Of a stretch of 64,000 bases of DNA, positions 13,681 to 24,900 are shown piece after piece. The notes beneath the pieces are model-generated. The model did no database searches, had not been told where the DNA came from, and saw only the letters and a list, made by a program, of their open reading frames with translations. Location: the NCBI GenBank assembly GCA_021234155.1, contig JAJEKV010000777.1:1-64000 (forward strand). The letters are read 5' to 3'. Both the position numbers and the translations under genes were made by a program. The DNA is from Isoetes taiwanensis. Taxonomy: Eukaryota; Streptophyta; Lycopodiopsida; Isoetales; Isoetaceae. Within the stretch, counting starts at the first letter, position 1, and each line of letters starts with the position of its first letter.

Positions 13681-13806
13681 CTAATAAAACTGGCTTCATC
13701 ATACCATCTTGTTGCATTTGCGATTAGGCCAAAGTTAGAAAACTAAACACGTACCTAAAAGAGATCATGTGCATCAATTTATTGAATATGTCATGCTATT
13801 ATGATA

Positions 13807-14020
13807 CCCATGATATTATATTCCTTTCATTCATTTGCCCAAAATCTGGAAGGGCTTCTCTTTGATGGCCCCATTTTGAGTATGTGCAAAGATCATGGTA
13901 TTCCACAAGATTTACATTCTTGTTCGGCATTTGAAAAAGTTTCAAGGCTTCTTTGAACTCGACCTTTTGCGGAGATAGCCGAGAGTAATGCATTCCAGGA
14001 GGAAACATTGCAGCGTGCAT
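13807..14020 (-). pseudogene. Pentatricopeptide-repeat (PPR) protein fragment
   Basis: The - strand reads EALKLF, then QMPNKNV, then a helix-turn-helix repeat ending ALPDFGQMNERNIIS. This follows the plant PPR pattern (EALxLFxxMPxKNV, then a 35-residue repeat ending in LFxQM...). About one and a half repeats are visible, with no flanking repeats in frame, so it is a fragment. PPR proteins bind organellar RNA, but this piece cannot. It lies just downstream, in the same orientation, of the decayed Helitron helicase, which makes capture by the Helitron one possible origin. A chance older pseudogene is equally possible. Confidence 0.45.
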
Positions 14021-14099
14021 TTTCTAAATAAGTTAGGTGGGGCCACTAGTTTCTTGTGGGTTTGCTAACTCAATGATGTAATCATCCAACGCTTGTCTT

Positions 14100-14790
14100 G
14101 ATATTCCATGCAGATCGCTATGCCATTAGTTGCGTAAATAATGGGTCATTTTCCTATTTGAACGTGGTGCCGTGAGGTGTGTTTGATCAAAAATGTTTTT
14201 CCGCTACCGGGTGCTCCCTCGATAGAACATGGATGGCTATAGGAATGCCGCATAATAATAATCGAGAATATTGTTTGTTGTTGGATGTTAATGTGATGTT
14301 ATGTATCCTGTGCGGAAGTCTTTCAAGTAAGTTTGAGCTAAGTTGTCTTGTTCTTCTATGTTTAGTGACGCTGTTGTGTGGTCTAGCAATGGGTTTAGCC
14401 TTTGCAAAATGCCATTCAAAAATCGGTGGTTTGCTCCTCGCTTCCTAGTAGGTGGTATTCGTGTACTTTTGGATGTATTGCATGATGTCGCCATCGTTGT
14501 TTATAAGGCTACTTGATTTGGCATTCTATGAAATAAGCGGGATTTGGAATTTTGGGTTGATATCAAATGATTTTCTTTGGGTAAATGGCACTTTTGCTAA
14601 TAGAATGTTATAGAAAAACCCCTCAAAGTGATGCAATGGATGGCGACCAGATAGCTTAACTATATTCTTTGATGGTATAATTTTATTGCCATAGCTGTCG
14701 ATACCAATGGCATCTAGTTTGTAGCCTTTCGGCGCAAGTTGGTATTTTTTCCAATATTCTTTGAATGTTATTTGCTTTAAGCTTTAAGGT
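14100..14790 (-). pseudogene. Helitron helicase relic with Walker A motif
   Basis: At 14194-14217 the - strand encodes GAPGSGKT, followed by FLIK. This is the P-loop of a Pif1-family helicase, which unwinds DNA during rolling-circle transposition. A further 40 codons on, YATNGIA resembles helicase motif Ia. Upstream, about 14790-14480, an almost open frame reads TFKEYWKKYQLAPKG and then HHFEGFFYNILLAKVPF, matching the inter-domain segment of plant Helitrons that precedes the helicase (consensus close to ERYYLRLLL). Stops interrupt both pieces, and the later helicase motifs are not visible. Confidence 0.6.
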
Positions 14791-14894
14791 CTAGCACAAT
14801 AGAGGTCAACATGGTGCAAAGTTGTTGTTGATGCCTTTGACACAATTCTTTGTCGTGAGGATGGAGGTGATATATCTATGTATTGTACTTTTTT

Positions 14895-15995
14895 TTATCT
14901 CTGAATGGATCGGATCTGTAGGCATGTCAGGGTTGCTTCTGGAGTCAAGATTGGCTTTGTCAGTAGCATAGTAGAGATAATTTTGCACTTTGTGTCATCT
15001 AGGTTAGTTATGCCTAGTTTTCTTATATCGTCAATGTTCAAGATGAGGTTGTTGTACGATTCACACCTCATGGCATATTTTAGCATGTAGTATGACCAGC
15101 AGCCATCTGTTACTCTTTGAATATTAATGTGTACTCCCCATAAAGAGAGTATAGTGGGATGGTATGGCACAATGCACTCGTATTGGATTCTCTATGGTAT
15201 ATCCAACACTAGCTTTGTTGGTCAAGTTTAGTTGCAGCAGAGTAATATGGAGGGAAAGGAAATCCATAGAGAAAAGTAATAAGTACATGCATTTGGAATG
15301 ATGGCATCTATCTCATTTGTTACTCTATCAATATCTTCACTTGATACCCAGAGGACAATATGGGCATGCAATGAATGCCTATTCTGAACTTCATATCTCA
15401 CATAATGGAGAACTTTGCCAACTATTTTGTTTTCACAAAGTATGTAATTTTTTAGGAACATTTGCATCCTAACCTGGAATAACACTGCGCATTCAACTGG
15501 GCTGTCCACTTCGTCTGCAATTAGTGTGAGGAAGAATGATGGAATTCCCCAATATTCTACCATAGCTAACGTCTTTAAGGTGCTTTCTATGCCATGATGG
15601 CGAGTTTGGGATTGTTTTTGGCACTATGAATTTAAGCACATGACGTGTAAAGTCTTCTTCACTGGAGGCTGAATGTGTCCTCCTATATTCTATCATGTCC
15701 TTTTCCAAACAACATCTATTTAGCAAGCTTGCTATAAAAGAAGCTTGTTTGACCTTGTATATCATTAGGAGATATGGCTTGTACAAAGTGTATACTGAGA
15801 ACATGCAGCTGATTCGTTGCTTTAAGTTCAAGTATGTCTTCTTTCCCATCATAACATCCAGTAAATGTGGAAATAAAAAAGGGACTATGCACATCTATAA
15901 TGTCAATGACAAGCCAGATACTCTATTGGCTATTGTTGTACCAGTTAATGTCATGTATCTCGCGAGTTGTGTTAGATTGCCCCCATCTCCCTTTG
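14895..15995 (-). pseudogene. Helitron Rep (HUH endonuclease) relic
   Basis: Reading the - strand, an N-terminal part (15894-15560) is followed by MVEYWGIPSFFLTLIADEVD, which matches the Helitron segment with consensus close to GxPTFFLT. The signature NRHSLHAHIVLW follows, with the two histidines of the HUH metal site encoded at 15366-15368 and 15360-15362. Downstream, PYHPTILSLWGVHINIQ (15160s) matches the Helitron PYNPxLLxxxxAHxN segment, followed by KY residues typical of the catalytic tyrosine region. The frame changes at least twice, so it is not functional. In a live element this protein nicks and joins single-stranded DNA ends. Confidence 0.7.
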
Positions 15996-16005
15996 ACAAT
16001 GTTTT

Positions 16006-17137
16006 TTATTTTTTTTGAAGGAAAGAAAATTTTTATTAAAAGATAGGAAGAATTACAACATATGGTCTCACATAGACCAGATAAAGTTTAAGCACAGAGA
16101 TCACATATAGATCAGATTTCATATCCATAACTTCTGTATTAATCTGCCTTTCTCAACATTTTCTTCTATCTATCCAGTACTACATGATTAAAACCAATCT
16201 TCCTGTTTAGATAAAGTACTACAGGGGCTTAGCACAAACTTTCCAGAAACTGCAGATAAGTCTTGAATGCTTCAAAAATCCTCTTGCAAAACTAAAAATG
16301 AAGAGAAAAGAGCTGAAGAGTAATCTGACCAATTCTCCCGCACTGCTCAGAGAAGCCCAACTGCTTCAAACTATGATCTAATTCTGCAGTTTTTCTACCG
16401 AATGTAGAATTAAAAGGAGATGCTGCATTGTCGGGATGTGCCAGTCAGCCAACCTGCAAAGCTAGACACACAGCCCAGCACCAAAACTTCCCTTAAAGTT
16501 TGGTTCATAATATCTGGATTGATATGGAAGCGTCTTCCTGGACACAATTATATCCCTAGCTCGGCAATCTCAGAAAAATTAAGCATCCTGTTTCAAAACT
16601 GTAAAATCGAAATCAAGAATTTACTCTGACTCCTTCCAAAACAACATCTCTAGATCTTTCCACTAGAAAGAAAGAGCAAGAGAAAGGGGAAAAAGCCAGC
16701 ATTCAGAAGATCCACCATAGATTAGATTGCCCAGAAAATCATACATGAGAACTGCTCTCTTTATATTTCTGCTAAAAATCTGCTACCTTATAGGCTGTAT
16801 GCCCTTTCGGATCTTGCTCTAAACAAGAAAATTATAAATTCCAGGAAACTTACATGTTCTTGCTCAACAGCTTTAGCAAATCGGGCCACGTTAGTGGCAT
16901 CAGGCAAAAACATTAGGACTGCCTGAAGCAGTTTCAAGCAAGCAATCCGGAACATTCTTTAGAAGATAAGAAAGATCCACCTGAATTAGAATGGCAAAAC
17001 CCCGCTAGCATCCAGTTCGGTCTCTGATCTGCAAGAAGTGCTGAGGCAGTGCCGGAATCGGGGAAGAGGAGGGCGGCATCCTCTCCCCTTGCCCCCCTAG
17101 CCGCAGGCGCTAGTTGAGTCGGGAGCTCGTACATCTC
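16006..17137 (-). mobile_element. Unidentified insertion within the Helitron, probably a retroposon
   Basis: A stretch with no Helitron similarity separates the N-terminal Helitron segment from the Rep domain. Its low-coordinate end is a poly-T run (16002-16016), that is, a poly(A) tail for a - strand element. Its other end is a GC-rich head (17060-17137) unlike the flanks. A seven-base ATGTTTT occurs at both edges (15999-16005 and 17138-17144) and could be a short target duplication, though T-rich matches are weak evidence. No reverse transcriptase or tRNA-like head is recognisable. A non-autonomous LINE derivative or a retroposed transcript would both fit. Confidence 0.4.
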
Positions 17138-17430
17138 ATGTTTTGAGAAAGTGTCTGATGACCCATTTTGTGTTACATCTTCCAATATTGAAAATCCCCT
17201 TGTGTTTGTTGTCTCCATTGCAATGCATAGTCTTGTGACAGCATATTGGTCAGCAATTTTTTGTATTACATTGACTGACATGATGCTTATTCCGGTAGTC
17301 GAATTTGGTCTTTCATATAGTGTTATGAAATTTTTCACAAGAAGATTATGCACCAATAGGTATCCCAACAAAGATCGTATGTCTGCTTCATGGTTGGCAT
17401 CCATTGGAAGATCAATCATGTCACCCTATG
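17138..17430 (-). pseudogene. Helitron-like N-terminal segment
   Basis: From 17419 on - the frame reads MIDLPMDANHEADIRSLLGY, then LLVHNLLVKNF, matching the plant Helitron N-terminal pattern of a short helix ending in NxLVxxFR, followed by a segment with ADQYAVTRLCIAM. It belongs to the same gene as the Rep relic, from which it is separated by the insertion at 16006-17137. The open frame then runs on into the inserted sequence, so its last 65 or so codons are not Helitron. Confidence 0.5.
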
Positions 17431-18238
17431 CCATGAGTGGGTTTTTTAGCAATGATCTATTGGAACGAGTTCGAAATGCAATGCTATTATATTTCTTCAC
17501 TACTTCAATGGAGACAAGGCCGAGAAAGGACATGCCACAACATAAAAGAAATGCCAAATTGGTCATTCTAAACATTCTTGAGCATAAAAGGAGGAAAAGA
17601 TTATCAAAACAAAGAGGATTCCAGATGTTCTATTAAAAAGATGTCATAAATCGTGGACTTTGTTGGGAAAGACAAGGTTTCTTAATCTTCTCCTCTTAAT
17701 GTTCTTGCATGCAAAATCTAGTATTCATAAGAATGTTGTAATTTATACTTCATTTCAAAATGTGAAGCAATTCCATGTGAAAAACAACTTACATAGTAAG
17801 CAAAAACATATTGTGGGAATTATATGTTTGTTCTCTTCAACAATAACCAACTCCAAATTAATAAGCAAATTAATTTACTAGAATTAGAGACCATTTTGTT
17901 TGCTCATTTCTTTAAAAAAAAAGAAAAAGAAAAGAAAAAGCAAAAATGGACAAGACAAAAAAGCTAATTTTTTACAGCTAGAACCCTTACTTTGAGTGTT
18001 ATGCTAGAAAAAGTGGGTGAGAGAACAAGAGGGTACAACGATGGTACAAATAAATCCATATTTACGAAGAATCCCAGAACACAATTACGAGTCCTTTATT
18101 TATGTCTTCTTGTTGATCAAGTATATCAATTTAAACTTCTTTTTGTCCAACAACATCAGTCTTCAGCAATGCTCCCTTTGCCCAAATTTCAGGTTAGGTG
18201 AAGCCCAAGGTCCTTGCATATCATAAATGAGCCGAGCT
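17431..18238. other. No supported gene
   Basis: AT-rich sequence with an A-rich run near 17910-17950. Three short + ORFs (60-75 codons) show no recognisable features. It may include the 5-prime flank of the Helitron. Confidence 0.4.
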
Positions 18239-18523
18239 TTATGATATGACATTTCTACAACTTTTCACTGTCCAAGAATGTGTGCATATTGATTGAGCAC
18301 TAGAGTTATAACCGGGCTTTAGATTATCAACATAAGCAGGGACGAGGGTGGTGATGAGATTTTGGAGGAATGCCTGGCTGCATTCAGAGGCCTCCAGTGC
18401 TCGAACGTCCTTTTTTGTCATTTTAACCTTCACTTTTATCACAACGCCATCTTCCTCTACACCCGAAATGCGCCCACTACAAAGTCCTTTCTTCTTCTTC
18501 CAACTCTTATGTATAGCGTTTCC
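18239..18523 (-). CDS. Candidate small MGN-starting protein (94 aa), function unknown
   Basis: An intact single-exon ORF on - starts with MGNAIHKSWKKKK and ends at 18239. Gly2 followed by N and a run of lysines resembles an N-myristoylation start with a basic membrane-contact patch. A central stretch VIKVKVKMTKKDVRALE resembles the lysine and valine-rich core seen in small plant proteins of the MGN type, by general recollection rather than a named family. The open frame extends upstream to 18595, but I prefer the internal ATG because of the MGN start and its good context (GGTTATGGGA). Three TTTATAAC-like motifs occur upstream on the - strand (about 18565-18650) and could include a TATA box. 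Intactness and orderly composition support a gene, but expression is untested and no homologue is identified. Confidence 0.4.
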   Translation of the reverse strand, partial: GNAIHKSWKKKKGLCSGRISGVEEDGVVIKVKVKMTKKDVRALEASECSQAFLQNLITTLVPAYVDNLKPGYNSSAQSICTHSWTVKSCRNVIS

Positions 18524-19105
18524 CATAACCCTAAAGCCTTCCTTCCCCCGCCTAAAGCCTACCTTCCCGTTATAAACACGTTTCACAATGTCCAAAGGGA
18601 ACCCGTTATATACACATTAGAAAATGAGCGAAAGGAACGCGTTATAAACAGCCAAAAGGAAACACCGCATGTAAGGCCTTTTCCCGGCAACGGTATCTAA
18701 CGTTTCCGGCAACCAAAACTTAAAATTCGCCAAAAGGGTCACATTTCTTTGCCCTAAGTTGCTCGCTGGTCCAGATTGCCGGAACGCACGAGCAAAGGCA
18801 GATATTTGCCGGATCATGAGCCAGGTATGCTTTCGTCGCCAGATTTTCTTTGCCAGATTTTCCGCGCATCAGTCTTCCAAGTATAAATTGAGGCTGCCTT
18901 TTTTTAAGCCGTTGCCAAATTTGAGTCCTTGGTTTAGGATATATGAGACGGGAAGAAATGGCTCTGTCATGGCATTGCATCTTGAACTGGGATGTTTTCT
19001 GCCACGTAGAGTACTTCTGCTAGGGTTGTTGGATCCTTTGGGAATTGGCCAGAGGAAGCACAAAGAACTGCTTCCTCTACGGTATGATCATACTGTGCTC
19101 ATACT

Positions 19106-19145
19106 AACCTAAGCCAAATCATACAAACCTAAGCCAAATCATACA
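19106..19145. repeat. Two-copy 20-bp tandem repeat
   Basis: The unit AACCTAAGCCAAATCATACA occurs twice in direct succession without a mismatch. Confidence 0.9.
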
Positions 19146-20317
19146 GTAAGACCATACAAGGATACTGCATGATCTCCTACTGTATGATCTGCTTTATGTA
19201 GTAGGTCATAGTAGGAAACCCAAGTTGTGGAGTTTTAAAATGTCGTCCTGAAATTGATTTTTCTTCTGGTGCAGGTAGCATCCCAGAATTTTAGTCTGAA
19301 GAAAGAACTTTAACAGGTTTTGGGTTTGCTCATAGCATTATTGTTTTTCCGTGTTAAAGAATATTTGAAACTGCCATAGATATCAATTGCATGTTTTTTA
19401 AGCTATTGAATACCATAAAACTATGTTTGAGCTGTAAACAATCTAGAAGTAGCAATGCAAAGATCCAGTAAGGCTAGAAAGGTAAATCAGTGTAAAAAAT
19501 CTAGGATTGTTACTGCAACAAATGAGGATTTAGCTCATGATGCGCATCACGTTACTAAGCCATATGGGTTGCAAAGGCAGATTGATTATCATTGTATGTC
19601 TAGGTTTCTTGTGGGAGCTGGAAAGCAGTTAGCAAAGTTATAGGATGTCATGTTTTGGTTTGACGAAGATAATTTTGGTAAGCACTTGCATCCTTATACT
19701 TGTTCCATCCTTATACTCGTTCCATCATGACCCTTGATTTAAGGAATATACCGAGAGGATATACCATATCCTCACAAAAAAAAAGATGGGGTCAAACCCC
19801 ATTTTCCACGTCGACCTTATGATTTCGGGGCCATGATCCCAAGTCAATATCTGGTCAATCATATAGTCAATAATACAAGATGTGCCACGAGTGTTTTCAT
19901 AATGTAAGCCCGCCCCTCCATAGCATACATTGGATTACAACAACGTAAAACATAATTGGATTCACGAGGAACTAGAGCTTGACACAACTCTGCCATTAGA
20001 GAGCCTGATACAACTCCCCCATAACATACCCTAATACTCCTCTGTCTTGCATAAAGATCAAGCGGGGCAGCTATGCCAAGAACATACATTGAATTACAAA
20101 AAGAACATAATTGAATGACAAGAACAACAATGCGGAACGAAGAGTCTGAAACAACTCTGGACTATATTACAAGCTGCTATTGAAGTTAACAGGAGCACGT
20201 CTCCCATCCAACAGAGAAGGTGTGCAAACAACATACACTTCAATTACAAATCAAATTAAAACAGAAGAATCCAACAAAACACCACAACACGTTCATTTGC
20301 CCAGTCTGCAAACAAGC

Positions 20318-20422
20318 ATAGGAATGTGCTTGCAAGAAGCTTGCTGGAACTACCTGCATGGAAGTCAAGAATAGGAATGTGCTTGCAAGAAGCTTGCTGG
20401 AACTACTGCATAGAAGTCAAGA
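20318..20422. repeat. Two-copy 53-bp tandem duplication
   Basis: The segment beginning ATAGGAATGTGCTTGCAAGA at 20318 is repeated starting at 20371, with one deleted base and one substitution near its end. The near identity indicates a fairly recent duplication. Confidence 0.9.
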
Positions 20423-21973
20423 AGGAAAAATGAAATTCAAACGGAAGATCCATGAATTATGCCTTTTTTTTGCAATAGCATCTTCTCATATGAACCCACA
20501 AATTCCCTGCGAGAATTGGCCAACATAAAAAAGGCAAAATGCTTGTGAGCAAATTCGTGGATGCAACACGAATTTGAATGGGAATGCCCGCCTTCATCTT
20601 TGCTCACGGTTATACCGTGTTTTTTGTTGGCAAGGTTTCTTATTTCGGGTTGCTTTGTTTAGAAGGTAGGTTCCTCGCAAATTTGTGCGGCAGGATGGGG
20701 GGGAAGGCCATGGCGGCGTAGGAAGCTAGAGAGCGAAGTGAGGAGCCGGTTGTTGCAGTGGCATTCACTCTTTTTCCCTCTTGTGTGGTTTGTGTGAGAT
20801 TTAGAGCAAAGTTGGAGAGAAGGAGGCCTTCGCGACAATCCAACATAACCTATCAAAGAATAGCTATGGGTACTTCAGATTTTCTTGTGAGCGAATAACA
20901 GTTTGAAGTTTTAAGATGGAGTGTTGGATTGAAGGTATCGAAGAAGGATTTCCGGAGGCTTTTCCGTATGTGTTTGTTATTTTAAGTGGTTGGTTTTTCG
21001 TGGATTCTAATCTTCGTGTCCTTAAGCAGGGACGGATTCAGCTGCTATTGTTCATATATGGCACTTTTCGGTGGGGTTCAAATTCCCATTTTTACATGTG
21101 AATATGTATAGCGGTTTTGGATTTGTATTACTTTCCACTGCTGTCTGCACGAGCATGTGCTTCTCGCTTTAACTGTAGAGCAAAGCAAGCAAGCACGAGT
21201 GTATGCTTCTGAAGTACAAGCCACAACAGAATGTTGCTTTCAGATTTGGCAGGGGTTTAGAGTTTGTGATGCAAAGCCTGTTTATGTTTGTTGTGGTAGA
21301 TCCGTCTACTTCTCAGCTAGTATTATTCATGTTTTCATTCTCATGTGTATTGTATAGTGTATATTGAATTGTACCCCATCTTGATTTCATTGAACAAGTG
21401 TGGTTGTTGGAGAGGGAATATCAGATGGCATATTCCCCTCATCAATGGCCGAGGATTAGCGATTCAAGCGAACCCACAAGGTTAGGCCTAGCGACAGCCA
21501 TTGCCTTCACAAGCTTAATAGCCATCGACGTTTCCTTTCATGAAAACCTCCAAGCACAACCCTGTGCCACACGCAGCTGCCATCGCCTCCATGCTGCAGC
21601 CTATAAGACGGAAAAAAAAAGCCCATAACCATGCCAAAACCCAAACTCTATTTTTTACTTCAAAGTACGTTTGGCATACTTATACATGCCAAAACCATGC
21701 ACAATCTTATGTAACCCTTTTTCTTCAATTTAAGATAATAAATAAATCACCACGTTGATAAGAATTATTTTAGGGCTACTTTAAAATGCAGGAAAAGTGA
21801 TGTGCTTTCTACTTGAACATGCCTTTTGAGCTATTTAATGCTCCATGAGGTGGACAATGAGTTTAATGGAAGGTGTGTGTTTTCACAATCGATTAGCGTG
21901 CACTTATCTCATGTGTGATATAGTATGACTCACCGTTCTGAGGGACAATGAGGAAATTGCTTAAGCAAATGGA

Positions 21974-24900
21974 TAGAACCGACATTCTATGGATGGGGGC
22001 GCCCTTTTAGGACTCCCTATTTATTCAAAGATATTTTCATTTTTCGGACATCTCCGGCCGCTTCTTGAGCTAGTTTTTCATTTCTTCTCTATCCTACCAG
22101 TTCTCTTGAGCTAGTTTTCTGCTTCTTCTCTATCCTACCGGTTGGATAATCTACCGTTCAAAGACTATTCCTATGTTTGATCTTTTATGCACAATCTGCT
22201 AAAATTTCTGGTGCGGTGATCATGTCCTTTTGGCGTTTCTATGCTTTTGAGATTGAATGTAGCATCCTTTTTCCTTTCTCTGCGAGTTTTCTTTGGCTTT
22301 CCGGGGCTCTTCCTTTGGCTTGATTCGCCACTACTGCCCGGACCGGTTCCCCGCTAAGCCTTCGTGGTTTTTCTTGGTTTTCTATTTTGAATGGGTTCTT
22401 AGCGGTGAGGGTTTTGCGGGAATCCAGTTCTTTTGGTTTTATGATCTCGGTGGACCACTCAATATATTCGTGGACAGTTTTCAATCATTTTTCTTCCCCG
22501 ATCTTGCTAGAGCACAAAGCATGAATCGATGGTTGCAAGGAGTCTTTCACGGAACACGGGGCATGCCGGATAATATTGATACCTTTTGTATTCCACTTTT
22601 GCAGATGTGATCTGTGGTTTAGCATAAATCGATGGTTGCAAGCCCGAACCTGTTCTGTTCATATTGATTTTTGTGCTGCTTGATGTTCAACATGAGGGCT
22701 CGTGCCGTTTTCCTGGTTGTCGGTGCTTATAGAGACCCAGCTGATTCGTTTGTCAAAGGCCAGTTTTGAGCCGAATCGACTCGGATCGTGTTAACAAGGA
22801 CTGGACTCTAGCCACAGCATCTGGCAGAATAACTCAGATCGAATCCTTGCATGGATTCAGTTCGTTGCCGCGACCCTAGAAGTCTTCACCGCAAAGCAAA
22901 CCTTCCCCATCTGTAAGTCAGTTTCTGTAATCGTTTTTGCCTTCTTCAAAAAAATATGATATTATTAATACAAATTGATAAGGGTACATTGGATAGCCAA
23001 ATGGTTTTTTATTCCTGTGGTCATAGGTTCAAGTTCCGAATGAAACAATTTTTCGAGTCCAATGTTTTGGCGTTGTATTTATCTTTATTTGTGATTGGAA
23101 GGTTTTTTCAAATATTATTGTCTTGGGGATGTTTGTATCTTTCATTGTAGCGTCATTGGTTGCTAGTCACATATGGGCCGTTACATGATATTTTATCCTT
23201 CTTCTTAAATTGTTTAGAGTGACCCATGTGAGTAAAGTCCTATTTTAAGGCATTTCTTTTTGTAAAGATCTAGGCTTTAGTCCTCATATTAACGACAAAA
23301 GTACATTTTCCTATCCTTATTTGTTGTCCAGGAGATGTTTTGTCCATTTTATAAAATGCCTTCATCGGGTTTTTTTGGCAACATATGTTGTTGGATTTCG
23401 TTCCATTCAAATGCCTTGATATGTGATACTTAGCCTTTCTATGTTCGGGTCGTATTTTTCTTCTTGTGGATTTTTTCGAGCACAACCTAGGTATGGTTTT
23501 GTTTTCTCATTTCATTCATCTACCATTGAGTTTCCCGACTAGGTATATTGTAATCATTTTTTTCCTAATGTTGCCCCGAATTTTTTGTGGTTTCTTCAAG
23601 CGCAACCTAGTGGATTTTTTCAAGCGCAACCAAGATGTGTGTTTTCGGATTCTCGTTTCATTTAATTGCTCGGGATAGGTTATACTTTGCTCTCCTAATA
23701 TTGGCTGCATTTTTTTTTCTTTTGTGGATTTTCTCAAAAGCGCAACCTAGGTATGTTTTTATTTTTCTCATTTCTTTGGGTTCATAAAACTTGCATTGGA
23801 TTTTATTGTGCTATGGGCTCAATATTTTTTACTCTCCGCCTAGAAGGCCCATATAAGGGTTTAGGGTCGGCCTCCCTTTTGTCATATTTTATACCCGGTT
23901 ATAGATTGCATGCCCAGCTATTGTGTACCGGACTCACAACTTTTGTTTGTCGAAAGCATTTTTTGCGCTTTTATCTTTCTCATTGTCATTAGTTTAATTT
24001 CTTTTGTGTTGTATAGTACTCCATGGTTGGGTGGTTCGATGCATCATCACTTGGATGCGGTCTTTTATAGTTTGCATCACTTGTGTATGTGTTTTTATAG
24101 ATGTCCCCTCGAGGTTGTATTGTGTTTTGACCGATATTGGCGTTTTCTTGAGATCCTTCTATAAGATTCGTACTTGCTAATAGTGATAACTCATCATGTT
24201 GTTGCCCTTTTCTCTTAGTTTGTTTCATATAGCGTGTTAGTCGGTCTTTGGTGCTTTCAATTGATCGATCTTTTTTAGTTTTCCAATTTTTATGACTACA
24301 TTCTTGTGGGACTATCACAACTTATGGTCTTTTGGATGTTTTCCATTTGGTGGCACGCGTGATGGGGATGTTTTGCGCTTATCCCCTCTTTTTTCGGTTT
24401 TTAGGTTGTATGTCATTTTGCTCAAGGTGCTCATTCTTCTATTGACGCCACTCGTATTTGTGCCCCTTTCTTCTTGACTTCTGCATTAAGCATGGCGTCC
24501 TTATTTCACTCATGGTAGCCTTTAGAGGCAATTTTGTAGTTCTTCTATCGCAATTTTTTCATTGAGATTGCTTGTATGCATTATGGTGATGTGCACATTT
24601 TCATGGCATATATTACATAGTTCTCTCCATCGTTGTTTTTCCAGATTTCTTAGTTGTTTCGATTATCTATCTTGTGTTACGGCATTAGAGTTTCTTTTGG
24701 GCGTTGTTTGCAAGTTATGGATCTCATCAGCTATTCATTTATAGGGTCGCCTATAAATTTTCTAGTTGTTTATCGTGTTGTTCCTTGTTCTCCATTCTTC
24801 GCTTTGAGTCATCCTATTTGCATTTACATTTGTTCCTTTGCCCCTTTTGTTGCTCGTTATTTTTTGCCCGTTGCCACTCTTGCTCACGTTCTTATTTTTA

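Larger units (their letters stand above)
14040..17430 (-). mobile_element. Decayed Helitron (rolling-circle transposon), - strand
   Basis: In - strand order the region holds a Helitron-like N-terminal segment (17430-17138), a Rep domain with HUH motif (15995-14895) and helicase pieces including a Walker A loop (14790-14100). That is the Rep-then-helicase order expected of plant Helitrons. The coding path is interrupted by stops and by a 1.1 kb insertion at about 16006-17137. I could not identify the 5-prime TC end or the 3-prime hairpin-CTRR end, so the limits given are those of the coding relics only. Confidence 0.7.
18524..21973. other. No supported gene
   Basis: Several ORFs of 60-117 codons overlap on both strands (the longest is 18759-19112 on +) without recognisable domains. 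Two short tandem duplications are present and listed separately. I see no element termini. Confidence 0.4.
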
